NCBI GenBank assembly: GCA_029762535.1
Contig: JARVGK010000019.1
Location: forward strand, 1 to 60,098
DNA: 60,098 nt
Reading direction: 5' to 3'
Origin: Thermoplasmatota archaeon
GTDB taxonomy: Archaea > Thermoplasmatota > Penumbrarchaeia > Penumbrarchaeales > Penumbrarchaeaceae
Translations under genes and position numbers: made by a program
Shown: piece by piece, positions 53,724 through 60,098 of the stretch
Numbering within the stretch: the first letter of the stretch is position 1
Layout: each line of letters opens with the position of its first letter
The notes under the pieces: generated by a model
What the model was told of the DNA's origin: nothing
Seen by the model: only the letters and a program-made list of their open reading frames with translations
Database searches by the model: none

Positions 53724-53830
53724 TTACGGAGTAGGATCCCGGACCGCGGAGGGGATCGGGGGGCTGGGAGCATCAGGGGTTTGTTGGGGGGATCCCCTTC
53801 TCCTCAACATAACCGCGGCAACGATCCCCG
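53724..53830 (-). pseudogene. C-terminal tail remnant of an FN3-type surface protein
   Basis: On the minus strand GIVAAVMLRRRGSPQQTP and a polar end stop at TAA (53724-53726). This matches GIASAVIILKRRGSPLAS, the membrane-to-cytoplasm end of the truncated FN3 protein at 55.6 kb; the DNA also aligns (GGGGGGATCCCCTTCTC then TCAA-ATAA). Upstream the similarity stops at a CGATCCC sequence where the purC-like fragment begins, so only the tail survives. Confidence 0.5.
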
Positions 53831-53908
53831 CACTCCCTCCGGAGATGGTCCGGAAGGTATCCCGCCTCTACGTCGATCACTTCGGGCGGATCGCCGGCGA
53901 GAAGTAAC
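53822..53908 (+). pseudogene. Duplicated 3' end of purC
   Basis: This segment aligns with the last 80-odd bases of purC, reading PALPPEMVRKVSRLYVDHFG and RIAGEK then TAA, against PALPPEMAEKVSRLYIDLYE and RITGEKF in the real gene. It is cut off on the left at a CGATCCC that purC and the FN3-type tail share. It has several substitutions, so it is not recent, and is too short to work. Confidence 0.75.
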
Positions 53909-53966
53909 ACCTGTCGCTACCTCTCCAAACTGGCCGTGTTCTCCGATCAGTGACGACTGCTTTTGA

Positions 53967-55292
53967 TCATTCCAGGGAATGGAAAATGTCCTTGCATGTC
54001 TGAAGCCAATTTTCCATTGACAACAAGATGAATGCAGGGACAAGGAGTATCCTCCCTCTTCTTTCGAGAAGGTCCTTTGTGGCGACGATCCCCATCTCGA
54101 GATCCCTCTTCTCGACGAACCAGGATATGGTCCTGAGGTCCCTCCCATCGATCTTGCTCGAATACTTCACCTCAACAGGCAGCGGCATATCCCTATCTCT
54201 TGCAATTATATCGATCTCTTTATTACCATCCCTGTAAAAGAATACAGGGTCCAGATTTGACACCATAACGTTCTCGATCACCCTCCCTATCTCCGGGGTG
54301 TCGATCTCTCCATCAAAGGATTCGATGATGCATGGATGGGCAAGATATATCCTTTTGGCCTTCTTCGATGAGGTCAGGAAATTCCTGTGATAGGAATACA
54401 CTCTGATGAGGCAATAAGCACTGAGCAGGGCTCTGAGGTATTTGGATACTGTCTGTCTTGAGATGCCAAGGTCATCACCCAGGGAGCTGAGGTCAACTAT
54501 CATTCCGGGATTTGAGGAGAAGATCTTCAACATCTCCCTCACGAGGTCCGTATCCTTGATCCCTTCAAGTTCCTTCAGGTCCTTGTTGATAATATTATCG
54601 ACAACGGAGGACCTCACATACATCGATCTGAATCTCTTCTCCTCCCCGATGATCTCGATGAACCCCCCGGAATGGGCATACTCTACCATTTCCGCGATCC
54701 GCGTCCTTCCCTCGAGCATCGCTTCCTTGATACCATCCACTGAGTGGATAGGGGCCATCTCCTTCTTTCCCGAGAACCTGAGGAACTCCAGGAAGGAAAG
54801 GGGTCTCAGTGTGTTCTTGAGGATCCTTCCGGCAAGGACCGATCCTGAGGTCGCCTCGATCTCCATACCTGAACTTCCAGATATGACGAACTTCAAATCC
54901 TCATCGAGATCGTATAATACCTTGATGCTCTCAGCCCAACCATCGAGCTTCTGGATCTCATCGAGAAAGATGTACTTCCTGCCATCCATCTGTCCTTGCA
55001 GGTCCTCTCTGAAGGTTTTCAGGACATCCTTCAGGCCATGGCCCTTGATATCGAAGGTGAAATAGAGGATGTTCCTGGGATCGGTCCCCTCCACGATCAA
55101 TCTGTCGATGAGCTGGAACATCAAGGTTGACTTTCCGACCCTCCTTAAGCCCACGATAGATACGATCTGTCTCTTGTCCATCATGTCCCATAGGAAGGGA
55201 AAGAGGTCTCTCTTCATCCTCTTCGCAAGGTGTAGGGGTACCCGGCCTTCGGTCCACCATCTGTTCAATTCCGACATCTCGTTAATGTCCAT
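53967..55292 (-). CDS. AAA ATPase with DUF4143 (nuclease-like) C-terminal domain
   Basis: A 441-residue ATPase of the AAA_14/DUF4143 group. Walker A is VGLRRVGKST (residues 47-56), Walker B is KYIFLDEIQKL, with a sensor-like VISGSSG and a long helical middle. A winged-helix part (SSLGDDLGISRQTVSKYLRAL) and the DUF4143 domain with a PD-(D/E)XK-like core, GNKEIDIIARDRDMPLPVEVKYSS, follow. Such genes are often mobile or defence-linked, with unclear function. Twin palindromes directly upstream suggest self-repression. Base composition is slightly lower in GC than the housekeeping genes. Confidence 0.85.
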   Translation of the reverse strand: MDINEMSELNRWWTEGRVPLHLAKRMKRDLFPFLWDMMDKRQIVSIVGLRRVGKSTLMFQLIDRLIVEGTDPRNILYFTFDIKGHGLKDVLKTFREDLQGQMDGRKYIFLDEIQKLDGWAESIKVLYDLDEDLKFVISGSSGMEIEATSGSVLAGRILKNTLRPLSFLEFLRFSGKKEMAPIHSVDGIKEAMLEGRTRIAEMVEYAHSGGFIEIIGEEKRFRSMYVRSSVVDNIINKDLKELEGIKDTDLVREMLKIFSSNPGMIVDLSSLGDDLGISRQTVSKYLRALLSAYCLIRVYSYHRNFLTSSKKAKRIYLAHPCIIESFDGEIDTPEIGRVIENVMVSNLDPVFFYRDGNKEIDIIARDRDMPLPVEVKYSSKIDGRDLRTISWFVEKRDLEMGIVATKDLLERRGRILLVPAFILLSMENWLQTCKDIFHSLE

Positions 55293-55302
55293 TGCTGGGG
55301 AA

Positions 55303-55357
55303 TATGTTAATTCTAATTAACATACTTTTCGTTTATATGTTAATTACAGTTAACGTA
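55303..55357. promoter_or_regulatory. Twin 22-bp operators before the ATPase gene
   Basis: TATGTTAATT (55303-55312), CT, AATTAACATA (55315-55324) is a perfect inverted repeat. A second copy starts 33 bp on: TATGTTAATT (55336-55345), AC, AGTTAACGTA (55348-55357), with two mismatches. Spacing is about three helical turns. They cover the likely promoter of the leftward ATPase gene. Confidence 0.65.
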
Positions 55358-55560
55358 ATTTCCATTCCATATCGATCTCTTTCCATGGGGGCCAAGGTCA
55401 TGATACTGAAATTGATGATCGGACCAGGGTACTTAATGATGGGCCAGACCGGGTCTGCCTGGGCAATTCCGAGCTGTGGTCCATTTCGCTCGTGACCGTC
55501 GGCTTCGGGATGATCCCTTTGCTCAAGCATGACATGAGAAGGCTTTCGACCCTCCCGGGA
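55358..55560. other. Intergenic stretch without a clear gene
   Basis: A frame on the plus strand is open across about 90 codons (ending ARSTI then TGA inside the next gene) and contains a hydrophobic run, LWSISLVTVGFGMIPLLK, but lacks a plausible start and I cannot assign it. It might be a gene remnant. Confidence 0.3.
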
Positions 55561-56392
55561 TCACCGATCCAGATGTTCCTGGGTGTGGGGGCATTCGTCG
55601 TTAGGATGCTCATCGCCCGATCCACTATATGATGCGAGGGGGGATCCCCTTCTCTTCAAGATAATGACCGCTGATGCGATCCCGAGAAGGAGGAGGAGAA
55701 CGACGATAAAAGAGATCGCAACTACCAGAACCAGTCGAGAGTCCTCCTTCACCTTGCCCTCCACGGGATCGGATAATGGGCCCTCTCCGTTATCGTTTAC
55801 TGCGGATACCCAATATTGATATCTCCTTCCTCTTTCAACGTCTCGATCCACGTATTCGAGTATGTCCGGCCCGACCTCGACAATGAGTATAGTGCTTCCT
55901 TCGGAATATGACCTGTAGATCAGGTATTTTATGATCGGCAATCCTCCGGTATCCTCCGGAGGACCCCAGGAAAGGGAGATCGCTTTGGAAGCGGCCTCGA
56001 TCTCAACGTTCAGGGGAACGGAGGGTTTTCCCGAAGGAGTTGCGGAGATCGGTGGAGAATGCACGCTTTCTCCTATGGAATTGGTAGAGGTCAGGGTATA
56101 GTGGTATGTGACCCCGTTCGTCACCGTCGTATCTCTGAATGACCCTCCAAGTATCGACGTTGTCAATATCACAACGCTGGAGTTCGGATCCTCCCCGCGA
56201 TGTATCTTCATCTCGGTGACGGGATCCCCTCCGTCATCTTCCGATTCCGCCCAGGATATGTCAATAAATCCGTCCCCGGGAGTGATCTGAACATTCGACG
56301 GAGGGGACGGGATCCCTGCGGGCTTTGTGTTCTTGGTCTCTGTGGCTGCCCCCTCGCCAATAATATTTACAGCTGTGACCCTGTAATGATAA
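55561..56392 (-). pseudogene. FN3 surface protein truncated by IS3-family element
   Basis: The minus-strand frame runs straight out of the insertion element: TYHYRVTAVNIIGEGAATET is the end of one FN3 domain, followed by two full FN3 domains (GIPSPPSNVQITPGDGF..., KPSVPLNVEIEAASKAIS...), a membrane helix (LVLVVAISFIVVLLLLLGIA) and a tail starting LKRRGSP. No N-terminal part is found on the other side of the element, so the 5' end is lost, not merely separated. An internal ATG at 56211 could give a 216-residue product but without a signal peptide. It is a paralogue of the gene at the left end of the window. Confidence 0.8.
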
Positions 56393-56455
56393 GTTGGAGT
56401 GCACCCCCAAAGTGATACAACAAGTTAAGCAACAAGAACACCATGGGGGTGTGAT

Positions 56456-56785
56456 ATGGGAAAAACACGGCGAAAATACACCAGGGAGTTCAAGTTGTCT
56501 GTCATTCGAGAGCTAGAATCGGGGATCTCTATCAGTGAGCTGGCCAGGAAAAATAATATTCATCCAGCTCTTCCAAGCAGGTGGAAGAAGGAATATTATG
56601 AAGACCCAAATCGTTCCTTCAGTGGCAATGGCAACATATACAAACTCGAAGCGAGAAACGCTGAGCTCGAAAGACTTGTTGGACAGCTTTACGCAGAGAA
56701 AGAGTTTTTAAAAAAAGCTATCGCCAACTTGGAAAGAATCAAGGAAGAGGAGACACGATTGGTAAAAAGGAGGCTGGATGCATGA
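56456..56785 (+). CDS. IS3-family transposase OrfA
   Basis: A 109-residue DNA-binding subunit. The N-terminal helix-turn-helix (REFKLSVIRELESGISISEL, then ARKNNIHPALPSRWKKEYYE) is followed by a leucine-zipper-like coiled coil (ARNAELERLVGQLYAEKEFLKKA). It ends in an ATGA overlap with orfB. In the family a programmed -1 frameshift can join the two into the full transposase; an A-rich slippery site (TTTTTAAAAAAAG at about 56705-56717) is inside the gene. Confidence 0.92.
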   Translation: MGKTRRKYTREFKLSVIRELESGISISELARKNNIHPALPSRWKKEYYEDPNRSFSGNGNIYKLEARNAELERLVGQLYAEKEFLKKAIANLERIKEEETRLVKRRLDA

Positions 56786-57663
56786 GCATTCAACAAATGA
56801 TATCCAGCTCTGGTTCATTGTCAATTGGTAGAGCCAGCCAGTTGCTCAGTCTTCAGAGAGTTGATTATTATCGTTGGATCGATAGAGTAGATTACCTCTC
56901 AAAAATAACCCATGAAGACAAGCTCATTCTGGAAGAGATCAGAGAAATAATCAAGGAATTCACGGGATACGGATATCGAAGAGTGACAATGGATCTGCGC
57001 AGACGCGGTAATGAAGTGAATCACAAACGTATTCTGAGATTGATGAAAGATAATGGATTATTATGCAAGAATAAACGTAAATTCATTCCAAGAACCACAG
57101 ATTCGAACTATGATAATCCAGTATATCCGAACTTGATCACTGGACTTGATGTAACCCATCTGGATCAGGTATGGGTGTCCGATATTACATACATCCAACT
57201 GGACAAGGGATTTGCATATCTGGCATGCATTCTTGACATCTTCACGAGGAAATGCATCGGATGGAACCTGTCAAATAACCTTAGGACAGATCTTGCGATG
57301 GGTGCTTTGAACATGGCTATTGACACGAGGTTGGGTTCAAAGGTCAATGGATTGATCCATCATTCGGACAGAGGTGTCCAGTATACGTCTCATGAATATT
57401 CGAATAAGTTGAAGGAACATGGAATACAGATCAGCATGAGCAGAAAGGGAAATCCATATGATAATGCGTTTGCAGAGAGCTTTTTCAAGACGTTGAAGGT
57501 TGAAGAGGTATATCTCAACGAGTATTCGGATATAGATGATGCGTGGGATAATATTCAGAGGTTCATCGAGGATGTCTACAATGAGAAGAGGCTTCATTCG
57601 GCATTGGGATACCGGTCACCTGTCGACTTTGAGAAGGAGGTGGCTTTAAATACAATTGCTTAA
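56782..57663 (+). CDS. IS3-family transposase OrfB (DDE integrase core)
   Basis: A 293-residue catalytic subunit. The HTH_21 region (GYGYRRVTMDLRRRG, NHKRILRLMKDNGL) leads to the rve domain with the three catalytic residues in place: Asp in QVWVSDITYI, Asp in HHSDRGVQYTS and Glu in NAFAESFFKTLK. The C-terminal HSALGYRSPVDFE is typical. It looks active. Confidence 0.95.
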   Translation: MSIQQMISSSGSLSIGRASQLLSLQRVDYYRWIDRVDYLSKITHEDKLILEEIREIIKEFTGYGYRRVTMDLRRRGNEVNHKRILRLMKDNGLLCKNKRKFIPRTTDSNYDNPVYPNLITGLDVTHLDQVWVSDITYIQLDKGFAYLACILDIFTRKCIGWNLSNNLRTDLAMGALNMAIDTRLGSKVNGLIHHSDRGVQYTSHEYSNKLKEHGIQISMSRKGNPYDNAFAESFFKTLKVEEVYLNEYSDIDDAWDNIQRFIEDVYNEKRLHSALGYRSPVDFEKEVALNTIA

Positions 57664-57695
57664 CTGTTTGTAACAACTTAGGGGTTCACTCCAAC

Positions 57696-57879
57696 ATTAA
57701 TACTTTAGTACCTGACATTATAGGTACCGCTTTGCCTAACATATAATTGAAATAATTCCCGATATCCATAATAATTAGGCGTTGACAGTTTGATCCGTCG
57801 GTTAATGCTGCTGGGTTTTCTCTCCCACAGAAATGAATCAAATACATTATTGAAAATAACTCAATTCTGGACATTTCAA
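57696..57879. other. AT-rich gap between IS and J-domain protein gene
   Basis: No gene is supported. There is no FN3 coding here on the minus strand, so the missing 5' part of the truncated FN3 gene is not found beyond the element. A 65-codon frame on the minus strand lacks family features. Confidence 0.4.
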
Positions 57880-59625
57880 TCACGTATTTTTCTCCTTTTT
57901 TCCATCTAAATCGGCCTTTTTGGCAGAATCTATCAGTATCTCTTTGGCCCGGTTGATCCTCTTCATCTTACCCTCATCCAACATTGTGCAGGAGTCTGGA
58001 TGATATTTCTTGGCAAGAATCCTGTATCTTTTCTTTATATTCTCTATCGAGGCTCTACTGCTTAGTCCAAGAACCCAGTATGGATCCTCTTCGAGGTGGC
58101 CCTCATGGTTTGGGATAATGACGAATCGGTCCTTCATCCTCTTTCTTCCTCTGTAAATGATGACTCCCGCTACTGCAAGCGCTCCCAGAAAGAGCAACAA
58201 GATAAAGAGGAGGAGTAGATTATTCATAGAGGTTTTACGGATCTCGTAATAAACAGGAGGAGACACCTGGACATTACCCGAATCGTCCGAGGCAAAGAAA
58301 GTGCAGGACAATCCATCTTTCATTCCCTTGGTCCATAAATCTCCGTAATAGGAACCGACCACAACACCGGGAGTGAGGTTCACATCTACCGTAATATCTC
58401 CGTCTTCGACGACAACCCAGGTTCTTTTCACACCTCGATTGTCGCTTGCTTCAACCATAAAGCTGATTCGATCCTTGCCACACTTCATCACTTGGGCATG
58501 TTCGATATAAGGGGCCGTTCCATCAAAGATCTCAATATCCATAGTACAACAACCTTCATTCAAACCGTAATCCCTCACCCACCCCGTGATATGGATAACA
58601 TGGGATTCGGGGGGGATCCAGATTTTAAAGGTCCCGTTTTCCGCGTAGAGCGAATAGGAATTGTATTCATTGTCGAAACCGTAAATTATACCGCATTCTT
58701 TTATAGAGACGAGATCGTAAAGCAAGGGACGCAATGAGAGATGATGGGAAGTGAGCGGTTCACTCTCAACTTTGAGTTCGATCAGAGGAAGGCCGATGTC
58801 CTTCACATCCAACGAGGTCTGGTTCACTCTCCAATTTCCTTCATTGTCCGATGCTCCGACGATATAGTGCATCTTGCTGGCGTTCTCCTGAACGTATATT
58901 GTGAAAGATTCGGGGATCCCGGATATGTTATAAGGAGGATTCTCATCGAACCAATACTTAAAGAATCCCCTCTTCACTTCAATATTGTCCCTTGTGAGGA
59001 ATTTAATCAGCATTGATCTACCGGTTCTCGGTTCATCACAATGAATTGTCTCGATCGTGGGTTTAATCGTATCCTGGATCGGGATCTCACGACTAACTTG
59101 CGGTTCAGGAGGGGGGATTCCACCCCCGGAATTCAGATCATTATCCTTATTATTGTTGTTAACATATATATGATAGCTCAAAATCTTACCGTCATGGGGG
59201 ATGATAAATTCTCCTATCCACGTGTTATTGCTTATCTTGATCAGATCTACATCTATCCATTGGCCATGAACGGAAAAAGAAGCAGAGGCATCGTTCACTT
59301 CAATGTTATCTTTTACAGTGAAAGATAAGGTGAAGATCTCCCCCGTTCTGGCTTCACTATCGCTTTCATCGATGACTTCTGGGTCGGTCCCCGATCCCCT
59401 GCTCGTTTCTGAAGCCGGTTCATCATCATCTTTGATGTTGATTTGATCGTAGCTATCCGGAAAGATATTTGAGGGATCCCCCTCAATCCCCGAGAAAGAA
59501 GGGATAAATAGAAGGATCACAAGAGTTAGCACGATAAACGCATGTCCATGCAAACACTTGCGCACACTATCCCTCCTTGGATCAAGGGAAGAGCAGTTAT
59601 TTCCTCTGAAGTTTCCATTGTCCAT
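57880..59625 (-). CDS. Surface protein with Ig-like repeats, one membrane helix and a cytoplasmic J-domain
   Basis: About 581 residues. An N-terminal hydrophobic helix (HAFIVLTLVILLFIPSFSG) acts as signal sequence. Four Ig-like beta repeats of about 100 residues follow, several marked by a DNxEV or DNRGV turn (TVKDNIEVNDAS, TRDNIEVKRGF, ASDNRGVKRTW). A membrane helix (about 468-491) is followed by a short basic stretch and a C-terminal J-domain (about 514-575): DPYWVLGLSSRASIENIKKR, then YRILAKKYHPDS with the HPD motif, then INRAKEIL. J-domains stimulate DnaK/Hsp70. The start at 59625 is chosen because a TTATATATG box lies 25-30 nt upstream. Noticeably AT-rich. Function unknown. Confidence 0.82.
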   Translation of the reverse strand: MDNGNFRGNNCSSLDPRRDSVRKCLHGHAFIVLTLVILLFIPSFSGIEGDPSNIFPDSYDQINIKDDDEPASETSRGSGTDPEVIDESDSEARTGEIFTLSFTVKDNIEVNDASASFSVHGQWIDVDLIKISNNTWIGEFIIPHDGKILSYHIYVNNNNKDNDLNSGGGIPPPEPQVSREIPIQDTIKPTIETIHCDEPRTGRSMLIKFLTRDNIEVKRGFFKYWFDENPPYNISGIPESFTIYVQENASKMHYIVGASDNEGNWRVNQTSLDVKDIGLPLIELKVESEPLTSHHLSLRPLLYDLVSIKECGIIYGFDNEYNSYSLYAENGTFKIWIPPESHVIHITGWVRDYGLNEGCCTMDIEIFDGTAPYIEHAQVMKCGKDRISFMVEASDNRGVKRTWVVVEDGDITVDVNLTPGVVVGSYYGDLWTKGMKDGLSCTFFASDDSGNVQVSPPVYYEIRKTSMNNLLLLFILLLFLGALAVAGVIIYRGRKRMKDRFVIIPNHEGHLEEDPYWVLGLSSRASIENIKKRYRILAKKYHPDSCTMLDEGKMKRINRAKEILIDSAKKADLDGKKEKNT

Positions 59626-59666
59626 AATGTAAGATATACTATATTCCAACATATATAATTTATTTT

Positions 59667-60098
59667 GGCTCTTCTCCCAATTTAGGTAAAAATTAGTACC
59701 GCCTGGCCTATCATGTTCTTTGGTGTCAAACAATGAAAGCCAAACGGTACAGATACGCTATACTCTTCAGGACTATTTTTACCTTCCTAGGATTCCATTA
59801 TGATAACTTCCTTATCAAGGACGATTGTCTTCACATATCATTGAAGAGATACAGAAAGACCGCCACATGTCCTAAATGCAACAAAAGGAACAAACTATCC
59901 AATGATTTCTATGAACGTAAAGTCAAGGACATGAACATAGGACCATTTGAGTGCTTCGTTACATTCTCACAGAACAAGATCCGATGCAAATGTGGATTCA
60001 GAGGTCATGAACTACTTGAATTCGTTAGACCCTATGCCAGATGTACTATCAGGTATGAACAATATATCTTTGAGTTATGTCAGAGAATGACATTGACC
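59667..60098 (+). mobile_element. ISL3-family insertion sequence, left end only
   Basis: GGCTCTTCTCCCAATTTAGG at 59667-59686 looks like an ISL3-type terminal repeat and precedes the transposase start by 66 nt. The element runs out of the window, so the right end and the target repeat cannot be seen. It lies 42 nt upstream of the J-domain gene's start but leaves its TATA box intact. Confidence 0.65.
59733..60098 (+). CDS. ISL3-family transposase, N-terminal part
   Basis: An open frame from ATG 59733 to the window edge (122 codons). It holds the N-terminal zinc finger of ISL3 transposases: ATCPKCNKRNKLSNDFYERK, then MNIGPFECFVTFSQNKIRC, then KCGFRGHELLEFVRPYARCT, with Cys pairs spaced as in the family, and the start of the helix-turn-helix (RYEQYIFELCQRMTLT). 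The DDE catalytic part is outside the window. Confidence 0.85.
   Translation, partial: MKAKRYRYAILFRTIFTFLGFHYDNFLIKDDCLHISLKRYRKTATCPKCNKRNKLSNDFYERKVKDMNIGPFECFVTFSQNKIRCKCGFRGHELLEFVRPYARCTIRYEQYIFELCQRMTLT

Larger units (their letters stand above)
56393..57695 (+). mobile_element. IS3-family insertion sequence (IS150-like), intact
   Basis: Imperfect terminal inverted repeats start GTTGGAGTG: left GTTGGAGTGCACCCCCAAAG and right (inverted) GTTGGAGTGAACCCCTAAGT. Inside are two overlapping frames, orfA and orfB, both without damage. TGGAGTG next to ACCCC is similar to ends of IS150-group elements. I see no matching short target duplication beside the ends (TAA/ATAA left, ATT/ATTA right). Confidence 0.9.

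Noticed and set aside
55358..55632. Open plus-strand frame with a hydrophobic stretch
   Set aside because: It has no usable start and overlaps the truncated FN3 gene antisense. I could not match it to any family.
59626..59733. Upstream extension of the J-domain gene to 59733
   Set aside because: The first codons lie inside the ISL3-type end, so they were added by the insertion. The promoter box fits a start at 59625.

Overview
The window looks like chromosome from a euryarchaeal-type archaeon, most likely a member of the Thermoplasmatota outside the Thermoplasmatales. Reasons: archaeal-only or archaeal-type genes (Orc1/Cdc6, proteasome alpha subunit, archaeal riboflavin synthase, RibL-type FAD synthase, EMC3/DUF106 insertase, phosphomevalonate dehydratase small subunit, SRP54), TATA-like boxes 25-30 nt before many starts (short or leaderless transcripts), frequent TTG/GTG starts, and many single-pass surface proteins built of FN3, PKD or other Ig-like repeats with cytoplasmic zinc ribbons. 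This placement is inference; no 16S gene is present. Most of the window is GC-rich by eye. From about 55.3 kb on (and locally at 27 kb) it becomes more AT-rich and holds toxin-antitoxin, IS and pseudogene material.

Layout. 1-5 kb: the end of an FN3 surface protein, a TudS-YbgA type protein, a hypothetical, and a NptA-PhoU phosphate pair. 5-10 kb: SRP54, then a co-directional TPR protein / NfeD / flotillin / helical protein cluster. 10-18.8 kb: PepD, thymidylate kinase, tryptophanase, a class I/II aminotransferase, ClpB and an unrecognised helical protein. 18.8-26.4 kb: a surface protein with zinc-ribbon tail, then a divergent tight hypB-hypF-hypC-hypA-hypD operon for NiFe-hydrogenase maturation (no hypE here). 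26.5-28 kb: a small conserved gene with a strongly structured 3' flank, a Phd/ParE-like toxin-antitoxin pair, and a decayed FN3 surface-protein remnant.

28-36.7 kb, all on the minus strand: TauE/SafE exporter, zinc-ribbon membrane protein, ICMT-like methyltransferase, GDPD, LDH2-type dehydrogenase, a large PKD surface protein with three zinc ribbons, an SCP2 protein, the phosphomevalonate dehydratase small subunit and an acidic hypothetical. 36.8-42.5 kb: zinc-ribbon membrane protein, Orc1/Cdc6, and a very large surface protein. 42.7-46.3 kb: a SHOCT-like protein with a proteasome alpha subunit that carries a C-terminal HhH extension, then a complete late riboflavin/FAD operon (RibB-RibL fusion, RibC, RibH). 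46.3-53.6 kb: TPR and zinc-ribbon proteins, a secreted C45-type acyltransferase with a partner surface protein, a NYN-domain protein, a YdjM-like protein, tRNA-His, EMC3 and PurC.

53.6-60.1 kb is a rearranged accessory stretch: two CCGGTATACCGG palindromes, an antisense C-terminal remnant of an FN3-type protein fused at a short shared sequence to a duplicated purC 3' end, an AAA/DUF4143 ATPase with twin 22-bp operators, an FN3 protein cut by an intact IS3-family element, a surface protein ending in a cytoplasmic J-domain, and the left end of an ISL3-family element that runs out of the window.
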